A stretch of 64,000 nucleotides of DNA from Antennarius striatus (lineage: Eukaryota > Chordata > Actinopteri > Lophiiformes > Antennariidae), in assembly GCF_040054535.1 (NCBI RefSeq), contig NC_090785.1:12664501-12728500 (forward strand), in the 5' to 3' direction. Position 1 is the first letter of the stretch; the number at the start of each line of letters is the position of its first letter. Shown piece after piece: positions 39,001-64,000 of the stretch. A program made the position numbers and the translations under genes. The notes under the pieces were generated by a model, which saw nothing but the letters and a program-made list of their open reading frames with translations, searched no databases and was not told the DNA's origin.

Positions 39001-39321
39001 AGAGATTTATGATGTAACATCCCCTCCACTTTAACCAGGACAGTGAGCAGCACAGATTCTGGTAAAACCTGTGTGAAAGTTTAAAAAAATAGACTTCACT
39101 AACTTCACGGCCCTCACTGACATGTGAACGTGGGGTGGCCCTGACTGATTCATATCGCATGTTGTTCAAGTGAACACCTTCGGCAATTTTTTTGATGCCA
39201 CATACAGTACACTGACTCTTAACATGTTTTTATTGTAACATTCTTGTTGCTGTTCAATATTCTAGTCGGACCATTTTCTCATCCTGACTTCCAATTTAAA
39301 GAGCAAATGGTCTAAAATTTC

Positions 39322-39920
39322 CTATTCTTGTCTAGTAGAATAGCAGCTTCTGCATAGCGTAATGGGCCATTTGTCGACTAACAGAGGAAAGACCTTTTGC
39401 CCCTTTTGTGCCTGGGTGAGCTCCTCAAGGGCCAGCCCACTGGTGATGTCATCCACTGGAATCCTGTTTGACTCCACATATCCCCAGCTGTGCGCATCAG
39501 TCAAGGTTTGGATCTCTGTAATCCGAGCTCCCACAAAGACCTCGATTCTGCAAGATACTGAGTAAAGCCTACATCCAACTGTGTTGTCAGCAAGCTTTTG
39601 GGGGAAGGTGACAGGCTGTTGTCACATCAGGGTACTCCCACCCTGCCATGTTGTGAAACCATTTACAGCCATACTAAATGGTAAATAAAGCACTCGTCTC
39701 TGAGGTGCAGAACAATTGCAGGGTCTGGGGTGAAGGGCTCTCTCTTTTCAGGAAACTGCTGTAGCTTTTTAAAACTGTGGTTTCACATAAGAAACTTTCA
39801 GAAACCACGACTTTCTTTGCAAACATGTTCCCATTATTCCCCTCGATGTTTATGCTGCTTGCTTTACGCTGCTGTCAGCCCATAGAACAAATCCTTCCCT
39901 GATGCTCCAAGCTCCCAGTC
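39322..39920 (-). mobile_element. BEL/Pao-like LTR retrotransposon pol fragment
   Basis: On the minus strand FVGARITEIQTLTDAHSWGY followed by VESNRIPVDDITSGLALEEL resembles the region after RNase H in BEL/Pao polyproteins (FV.NRV.EI...... W.YV....NPADD.TRGL...EL). Sequence upstream on that strand is degraded. No LTRs were seen. Confidence 0.5.
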
Positions 39921-40084
39921 CATGCAGACTTGAGTCACCCAATAGAGTCACCAGTTCTGAGGGTAACTGGGATAGCTAGCTACCTGCAACAAACAGCTAA
40001 AGTCATAGATCGCTATGAGTGAGCACCAAATCCAGATGTGGATTTTGTCAGGGATGATCTGCATGTGCTATACTGTTTACATTA

Positions 40085-40098
40085 TGCTTTTTACACAC

Positions 40099-40168
<70 letters not shown>
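40085..40168 (+). repeat. (CA)n microsatellite
   Basis: About 40 CA units with an early CG interruption. Confidence 0.97.
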
Positions 40169-40172
<4 letters not shown>

Positions 40173-41429
40173 TTTTTTTGGTGGCTTGAGTTTTCAGCCT
40201 CCAGCCATCAATCAGTTTGTCACTGTACAGTACTGTTCCTCTGGCGTTCTCCTGCCATCCCCCGCCTAGAAGGGAAGAGAGAAGTAGAGTATAGTGTTGG
40301 ACTCTCCTTTTCAGGCTGCCAGGGCCTAATGCGAAGCAGATGTGAAAGGGGAGATCCCATTACAACAAGGTCTGTACAGTCAGCTGGAGGTGCTCAGCTC
40401 ACTAGAGCCACATCTGGTTAATGCACTCATACATTCAGTAAGAAGCTTCATACACCCAGAGAGCTGCCAATGTCTCACACTTCTGGAGAAAACAAAACTG
40501 ATTTTATGTTGTAATACCAAATGTGAGGTGGGTGACTTACGTCTTTTATATTACGCTATAATGTAGGTAATCGTTACTCAGGTACGGTACAAGTATGTGT
40601 TGTGTCACATCATTAAGGCTAAAATGTTTCTTGATCGAATATAGCCAAATATGATGATGGCTTCATCTCACATTATCCACAACTTGGCAACAGATTAGTT
40701 CTTGCCATCATATTCAAGGTTTGTCTATCCCTCCTTGTTTGTAATATTCTGCATACAACTTTATTCTTTTCTATTAGGTAAACATGGGAATGGAGTACCC
40801 ACACAAATAGTACCAGTTTTGTCAATGCCTAAAATCATAACCTGGCTTTCCATTAAAATACTGTATCTGTTACATTAAACTGAATGAATGAAAGGACTAA
40901 TTCCCAGTGTCAAGGAACCATTTAATGTTCTAACCTAACACAGTACATAGAGGAAAGGAAAGAATCTCGGAAACTCAAAAGGAAGATGAATCAAAATATT
41001 GAAACTCCCTGACATTCCTTAATTAGCTGCGACAACATCCTCCTTCTTACCCATCATTTTATATCACTGTAGAAGTTAAGGAACCTTTGATCTTTGGGGT
41101 GGATCCGGTTATTCTCTAAGAATGACTTAATACTAATTAATCCCTTAAGCCTGAACAGGAATGTGCTTCTTTGGCTTGTGTCACTCTTTCTATCTCACAA
41201 GTGTCTTCAGCTCACCTACACACTGGTGAATATGTGTACAAGTTCCTCACAAGTAAAATTTGAATACTTATTATTGTACCCCTCTGGATTCTTTAGTTTT
41301 TATGACCCTAATCTGCATTTTCAATTAGAGAATCAACATAAAATAAAAGTGACTTGGATAAACATGAGCTAACTCATAAAGATTTTATTAAATAAAGCTA
41401 AAAGGTTATCCAATACCTAAATCACCTGT

Positions 41430-41600
41430 GTGTAAAGGTATTCACCCCTCAACTTAGTAGCTAGCCTTGCCAAAGCAGGCAGCATGAATCAAATACTAGA
41501 GATCAGTCTCTGATGCTGTGGAGGAATTTGGCTCCGGTCTTCTTTTGAAAAATGCTTGATTGTAGCCACGCTGGAGATATTGTTTGGGTGTGTCTCATCC
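41430..41600. mobile_element. Old dispersed repeat remnant, unclassified
   Basis: Sequence around GGAGGAATTTGGCTCCGGTC then TTCTTTTGAAAAATGCTTGA resembles a repeat I recall in many fish genomes. The family cannot be named from sequence alone. Confidence 0.3.
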
Positions 41601-43725
41601 AGCTACAGCCAGTTATTAATGCACTTTGATATTTTTTTTCTGTTTAGTTTCTAAGGTGGAAAATATGTTTTCAGTTTGATCAGTTAGGTACCGGTCAGGT
41701 TTGCTTTACTCAGGCTGCCCTTGTTTATCTTATTTTATCCAATGCAGATCAATATGAGATGTATGCAAAAATAAATCAAACCCTTAATGGGTCCAAAACA
41801 TTTTCTCAGCAATACACACAGTGTTGGACAAGAAAATTAAATCAACATCAAGAAAATGTTCTTAATAGAGTGTACATTATCAAATACAGTTAAATACCGG
41901 GGGGGGGGGGGGGGCAGCCCATTCAGAAACACATAGTGGTATTACAATAATTAATTGCTTTGTTTAGTTTTTGTGAATATTTCCTCCTTGTAGGCTAGGG
42001 AAAATAAAGCAAATTATTATTTTCCATTAACTTTAAAGTAAAACAGTCCATCCCTGTTGTACCTCATCATGTTAACATATGTCCTGTTGTGTTTCAGACA
42101 AAACAAAGCCCTGTCGAGGCTTTAATATCCTCTTCATGCAGAGCTGCGGACAGTAAGTGTTCAAAGAGAACAAGTTTTCATAGTTTCACTTCCAGCATCC
42201 TTCTGTTCACTCATGGCCTGTTGGCAGGTTTCCAACTGAGATACAATGAGAGAGAAGATAGATTATTGAAGCATGGTTTATACAACCATTTAATGTCAGT
42301 CAATTTCCGTGTTCTACCACTGTGCATCATGTGTGTGCAAATAAATCCATAAAAACCTGCTAGTCATTTAGCTCTATTATTGATTATTGCTCTACCTGTT
42401 TTCAAGTAATAAATCTGTGCTTTGCAAAGACCTTCATACAGCAATGACCTGAAGCAGTAGCAGTAATCTATATGATAAGATGTAAAAGTAGCACTGAATG
42501 TATGGTGTATGTGTTTCAGCTTTGCGTCGATGCAATCGATGTGTTGAAACAATTTTAAGACTGATTTAGACTTTAGAAATACAAGTAAAACTTTAATTCC
42601 ATCGGGTTATTCCAATGTTCTATAATATGTGAAAAATGTTACAAAGAAGGAACCTGTGTCCGATAGATTGGAAACAAAGGAGAGAAGACTCATCACTCCC
42701 CTCAGTTTATGAGCTTAAAAGACTCATATTGAGAATAAAATCACTGAATAATCACAATTTAGTCAAGAAACAGGAATACATCATTATAATTTATGTTTAT
42801 TTTATTCAAAGTTGATAACCTGGTCCAATTCCAAGTAATCATTAATGTGATCCAGTAAGTGGGTGTGACTCTTCAAATGGATCAAGCAGCTCCTCCTGAT
42901 GAAGACTGTTGTAGATATTAGGTGCACATTTTGAGTTCTACAAATGAGTAGCAGATTAATTAGGACTTATGGTGTCCTGGAAGAGATAAACTAAACCAAT
43001 GTATATCAGTTAGTCCATCATGTCACTGCACATAAAAGCAACAGTCCCATTATGATTTGACCCTCACAATGAATATAAGTGACTTTGAAAATCTACCCCT
43101 CAAGTTTAGAATCACATTGCTATTATCAACATTATTTTGAGAACTTTTTATTCAAGGTAGTTTTTAATGGCATATGTCTAACCCTTAATAGCTATTGTAA
43201 GCTGTCACATTTCTGATGTGAAACTGAAAAAAGAATTGTCCTAAGAAAACTAACTTTTTTTGAAGATGTAGGAAAAGATTCCTGACTTCACCTCTTTATT
43301 CAGAGCCCTTCCAAAATTAAATGTGATCTTTCCTGTCATATGCCCAAACCGCCTACCAAGTGTCAGAAAAAATGTCAATTAGTTTTTATTTTATCCTCCT
43401 CTAAAAGCACACAGACAGAAAAACCAGTGAAAACATGACCTCCTTGGAGGAAAGTCAACAAGAATGTCTGTGTAGGATTTCCTGTTGAGGTCCTGAGTGT
43501 GGGTAGGTTTCTTCACATGGATCAGTATGGGGTTAGAGATCAGTCCGGTGTGAATATATGTACCAACTGGGCTGTAGTGATCTCAGTGTGTCAATTTCCT
43601 GCTCACAGTTAATCAGGCAGATAAAAACATTGACACATTATGACCACAAACAGATTTGATTTAAACTTAAAATTGAGGTGCTTTAAATTAATGGTCACAG
43701 TCTTCTCATCTAAACAGAATGTCTT

Positions 43726-43726
43726 C

Positions 43727-43814
<88 letters not shown>
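43726..43814. repeat. (AT)n microsatellite, about 88 bp
   Basis: Pure AT dinucleotides. Confidence 0.98.
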
Positions 43815-43816
<2 letters not shown>

Positions 43817-43934
43817 CATTTCTTCAGTAATGTTATTTGATTATTGTGAACATGTGCTATTTATTCCAGTAAGAAAATACATTTTTCGACATTTGCTCTT
43901 ATTACACAAAAGCTAATGATGAAATGCTGAATTA

Positions 43935-44275
43935 CATTATTTGGAACAACACTCACAACAATAACAGCATGAGAGGGTCAAGCAGGTTAACGGGAAACAG
44001 ATGATACGACGATGATTGAGGGGCATCCTCAAAAGGATTCGTCTTTCGTAACCACGGGTGAGGGGAGGTTCAACTTTGTGAAAAACTGCATGTGTAAATA
44101 CTCCAGCAGAGTAAGAGCAATATTTCTTAAAGCACAATTCCAATGAATTTAAAGATTTCACCATCTACAATTTATAATAGCTACAAAAAAATACAAAGAA
44201 TTAGAAGAAATCTGCACTTAAGGGGGCGGGCCGAGAACCAACCCGTGGTGACCTTTGATCCCTCGGGTGGCACTG
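43935..44275 (-). mobile_element. Dispersed repeat fragment, unclassified
   Basis: On the minus strand CGAGGGATCAAAGGTCACCA, then TAGATGGTGAAATCTTTAAA, then GCAGTTTTTCACAAAGTTGA resembles a repeat common in teleosts. Length and the lack of coding capacity suggest a non-autonomous element. This rests on memory alone. Confidence 0.35.
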
Positions 44276-44973
44276 CAGTAGAAATAAACATTTTTACATG
44301 AATATTACACATACACTCAGGAACAGCTCAGAATCATTCACAGTAAATACATTGTTGTTTGATGCTTAAGCGTCTGATGCTCCCATCTGTGAAGACACCA
44401 TTAATGATGGAAGGTCACTTGATTACACTTCACTGTTTTGAATGAATGTTACAAAAGTTTTTCTTTTTAAATTATGAAAAGGAAGACAATGGAGACCACT
44501 GAACAATTAATCTGAACAGTTCCCAAACACTAACTGAAGTATGTTTCAAAATGCTGCGATAACAGAGTCATCAGTACTCTCCTCTAGATTTATTATGCGG
44601 AATCAAAATCCGAGTGAGTGCAAAAAAAAAAATCACCTTGAACATTATAAATATCTTTATATGGTATCTAGCAAATTCCTAATTTTACTCTGAATTTTAC
44701 TAATGAATCAAAAGGATAACATTTTATGGGGCCTTGCTATGATTTCTGTTCTTGTGTTTCCTTAAATTATTGATACAGTGACAGAAGAAGTCATTCAGTT
44801 AGAACTCATTCCTTATTTTTTCCAGACTACTCAATCACGCTTTGGTTTGGACACCTTCCTGCATCTTTAATAATACGCGACATGAACTGAGATTGAACTT
44901 TCTGGTGACGCCGACTAACATCACCATCATCATCACCATCAATTTCAACATCATAATCGTCATCATTCTACTC

Positions 44974-44976
<3 letters not shown>

Positions 44977-45056
<80 letters not shown>
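44977..45056 (+). repeat. (ATT)n microsatellite, 80 bp
   Basis: Pure ATT/TTA trinucleotides. Confidence 0.98.
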
Positions 45057-45639
45057 GTGTTGTAATTGTAATTAAAACAAACTTTTGTATTTTAAAATCT
45101 GTTCTTGTGTTTGTGGCTCTGGACATCTACGCTGCTGCTCCTTAGTCAAATCTAAGTATATACATGAATAGACATGTTGATGCTGTTTGTCATGAACAAC
45201 TGAAAATTTTGTCAGAAAAATTGAGCTTTCTAATAACGTGAATCTGCCTAACATAGTGAAGATCAGGGTGGTCTTGCATGAAGAGGTCCCCAACTTATGG
45301 AGGTGGAGGTGAAGATAGCCTCGATTTCCATGTACTACCCATTTATTTGGACCAAATAGGAACCACTGAGGCCGGTTCCAGGGTAGGACAGGGTAGGAAG
45401 ACGTTCAGATCATTCAGTCTATAGGCTGCTGCAGATGTTCCACCAGTCAGTGTTAGTCAGTGTGCTGTGATTTCTGTGCCAGGGAGGAAACAAAGTCATC
45501 GGGGATGCTACCAGGTCAACAACTTGTTAATCTGGACAATCTAGGGGGAGTTGCTGACAGGAAGAGGATAACATTATTTTTAAGGGATGCGTCCCTCCTC
45601 TGCACATGACTACCAAAAAATAAAAAAAAACAAAAGTTT

Positions 45640-45765
45640 TTATTACAGGTCACGGGAGGAACCTGCTCTCAATGTAAAAACTCTCAGTCGAGACTCAAAC
45701 CCAGAATCTTCTTGTTGCTAGGAGATAATAGGCTTCCCACCAATCAATTGGCTGTGCTGTCCAGC
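45640..45765 (-). mobile_element. Degenerate tRNA-like SINE fragment
   Basis: CGAGACTCAAACCCAGAATC then TTCTTGTTGCTAGGAGATAA is a decayed form of the B-box and head region of the SINE family seen at 21995 and 25801, same orientation. Confidence 0.45.
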
Positions 45766-46284
45766 ATCCATTCCAAATGACAAGAAAACTCTACACGAAT
45801 AGACCAGACAGTGCGAGGAAGTTAAATTCTGCATGATTATTCTGCATGACTATTGCTTTCAAATTAACTTTTAATCAAAGGTAGTTCATTGGGAGATTAG
45901 TGATCAACCAAAACAAGGTTAGAATATAATAGTAAATCTGTTTCATTTAAAGTTCAGTTACTTCCTTCACAAGCCATGAGATCGATGTACACAGTTCAAG
46001 ATCACTCATTGACGTTAGAGGCAGACCTTTATCAAATAAACGAACAATGAAAAATGAATGACAAATGAAAGGCTGTTTAAAGGCTGTTTTAAGTCTCTCA
46101 TACTTCACATACCGGGATGTCAAGCTCCACGGGTGGACGAGAGGAACCATCCCCTATCGTTCTGTCCACTAAAGGTAAACACTCAGTGAATACCGACGAG
46201 TTAAAACGTTGTTTTGATGCTAACAGACGTCCATTAATTCAAAATTAGGAGTTGTTTTCTGCGAGTCACCAACACGGTGTTGAC

Positions 46285-46382
46285 AGGAGGCGGGTCGCCT
46301 CCTCCTCTCCAAACGCTATTTAAATGGCCAGTGGGAGTGCGCAGTCGCTTTGAAACACGGCAGAGGGAGAAGCATCACGTCA
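46285..46382 (+). promoter_or_regulatory. gfpt2: gfpt2 promoter with GC box, TATA-like box and UPRE/CRE-like site
   Basis: GGAGGCGGG at about 46287 (GC box), TATTTAAAT at 46317-46325 (TATA-like, 121 bp before the ATG), and TCACGTCA at 46375-46382, whose complement TGACGTGA fits the XBP1/ATF6 UPR element core and a one-mismatch CRE. Confidence 0.5.
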
Positions 46383-46445
46383 ACCGGGAAACTACAAGTC
46401 ATTTTCTCAGAGAAAGGTGTCAAACAAAGTGGATAAACTCTAACC

Positions 46446-61958
<15,513 letters not shown>

Positions 61959-62017
61959 TAACAAAGGACAGCAGAGGAATATGTTGAGATTTTCAGTGCA
62001 ATTGAGCAGTTAATCTA

Positions 62018-62160
<143 letters not shown>

Positions 62161-62623
62161 TTTCACCCATTGTGGATCTTTTCCTGTATGAATATAAAAC
62201 TCGTTAGGACCAGTAGTCCTTGTGGGGACAAAAGACTTGTACACATTCACACTAGCCAAATCGGATTGGTGTGCTGCTCATTTAAACTAATGTGAATGCT
62301 TCTACCTGAACATTGGTGCATACCAAAAAGGATCAATGCACCTGAACAGATCTCAGGTCTCTGTCCATTTCCAAATTAACTCTGGTGCAGTTAAGAAATC
62401 ACAAATCAGACATTAAAATATGGCTTCTATTTCTTATATATTTTTTCTATGTTATAAATACCATCATGCACTAAGAATAGAACTAAAAATGTCAGAGAAA
62501 TTCTGCTTTGGTCCAAAGATGTGAATGCACTCTTAATGAGATTACAGTTAGGTATGTATTGGTTACAGTTGAGGTTAGGGTTTCATTAGGCCATAATTAA
62601 TACCAAGGATATCTTCGCAAACT

Positions 62624-62755
<132 letters not shown>

Positions 62756-63562
62756 TGTTTGTTTGTTCGTCTGTTCATGTGCTGATTTTTATGTGAGTAT
62801 GTACAAATGTTTATGATGAAGGTGTGAGTGAGAGAACGGTATATGATAAACTGATGTATTTTTAAAAAAAAGAGAAATGTGAAGTTCGACCAATACACTG
62901 CTGAGGAAGTACCAGTGCCATTCAGGCCTTTGCAGAACAATCTATGACAACAACACTAACCAATCCAAAGCAAAACACCATGCCTTTTGTCTTATCTCAA
63001 GTTGAGCCAAAAACATATACAAGAGGCATAGTGAAAAAGCATTATTATGAAGTGTTTACAGTAGTGCAATATAACGACCATATGTGCATTATGAATGTAC
63101 ACAATCATGACTGAGGTGATTCTTTGCCTGTTTTGTTCTTTTCTTATTCTGTTTTTATCTCTCTTACTTCTTACTCATTGCATAATTGAAATTTTAGCAA
63201 CAGTTTTATTCCAGAGAGTTTATTGAATTATGAAAAGTCATCATCCCATAAAAAATGTTTTTTAGCAAAAGCTACCACAACAAAGTTCTGTAATCTAACT
63301 TTAATTAGATTTGTTTGTTGTTGCACGTCTGCTCAATTTTATTGTGATATCATTTTAATTTAAACTACGTTGTGTGGTTATTCTGTTAAACAGAATTCCA
63401 GTTGGTGGAGCACAAGACATTTGTCAAGCATTTCTATATACCATACTTTAATTACAGTGTAGAACATTCCCATTGATAAACATGCAAAAATGTTAAAAGA
63501 GCACTCATGCAACAAATAAATAATACATTGTGGCTTTCGGTAAGTTTTGTTTTCTCAGCCAT

Positions 63563-63563
<1 letters not shown>

Positions 63564-63610
<47 letters not shown>

Positions 63611-63611
63611 C

Positions 63612-63643
<32 letters not shown>
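63564..63643 (+). repeat. (GAT)n microsatellite, about 78 bp
   Basis: About 26 GAT units with one GAC. The plus-strand poly-Asp open frame here is an artefact of the repeat. Confidence 0.97.
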
Positions 63644-63644
<1 letters not shown>

Positions 63645-63764
63645 ATTCTATATTTATCTGATTTTTATTTGAGGGGCTTCAGAGAAGGCTTGATTTTGTA
63701 TCTTTATGATTATATTTTATACTGTATGTTTTATAGACATGAACAGGAACTATCAATCAATAAA

Positions 63765-64000
63765 CAAAGAAAACATTCTACCAAAGTGTGACCTTGCTTT
63801 TGGCAGTTAATTCCTTCCTAAAATATAGTGTACACAGTATATTATAGAAAGAAACGCCACATTATGTTATATTTATTTATTTATTTATTTATTCAGTTTA
63901 TTTTCTTCTTTCCAGACATGTTATTACAACAGATTTTACTTTCATCAGTGTTGGAACATCAACAACAACATCCGAAAAGAAAAAAAAGGGTTGACGGTAG
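63765..64000. other. Downstream flank, no gene recognised
   Basis: AT-rich sequence with a short (TTTA)n tract at about 63870-63893. Confidence 0.4.

Larger units (their letters stand above)
34720..46260. other. Large intergenic region, no gene recognised
   Basis: About 11.5 kb between the p33MONOX gene and gfpt2. It contains LINE, SINE and LTR-element fragments, listed separately, and microsatellites (CA at 40085-40168, poly-G 41899-41914, AT 43726-43814, ATT 44977-45056). Remaining open frames show no recognisable domain. Confidence 0.5.

Noticed and set aside
44842-45057. Poly-Tyr open frame
   Set aside because: Product of the ATT microsatellite.

Overview
The window is vertebrate nuclear DNA from a ray-finned (teleost, probably percomorph) fish. 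It has split genes with GT-AG introns, teleost-type LINE and tRNA-like SINE debris, TA-flanked MITEs and very dense microsatellites. Nothing looks bacterial, plasmid, phage or CRISPR-like. Gene names come from remembered family sequences; no search was run.

Layout. 1-3050: 3' end of adamts2 (+), an intron and a very large last exon holding the PLAC domain and an unusually long Lys/Ser/Thr/Pro-rich tail. 7.2-8.45 kb: decayed exons of a melanopsin (opn4) gene, read here as a pseudogene. 9.0-11.08 kb: depp1 (+), a short FOXO-pathway gene with its whole coding sequence in one exon. 16.0-17.55 kb: a 5'-truncated RTE-like LINE on the minus strand. 17.7-19.36 kb: a complete four-exon CXC chemokine (+) with a TATA box and an interferon-response element. 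19.7-23.3 kb: repeats (a 145-bp tandem repeat, a palindromic MITE, a SINE with perfect target-site duplication, a hAT-like remnant). 23.7-34.7 kb: the p33MONOX (KIAA1191) gene (+), seven coding exons giving 328 aa, with several transposon fragments and a possible internal promoter in its introns. 34.7-46.3 kb: intergenic, with repeat fragments only. 46.3-63.8 kb: complete gfpt2 (+), 19 coding exons that join without a frame break into 685 aa, followed by a microsatellite-rich 3' UTR.

All supported genes are on the plus strand. They are independent genes, not an operon. adamts2, KIAA1191 and gfpt2 have human counterparts on 5q35, while depp1 and opn4 have theirs on chromosome 10q, so the block is a mixed synteny segment. 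Functions range from procollagen processing (adamts2) and stress/autophagy signalling (depp1) to leukocyte attraction (chemokine), a putative flavin monooxygenase-like protein (p33MONOX) and the first step of the hexosamine pathway (gfpt2).

No unmistakably new biological system was found. The most useful leads are the adamts2 tail expansion, the decayed melanopsin, the ISRE in front of the chemokine, a possible alternative first exon inside the p33MONOX gene, and several structured repeats.
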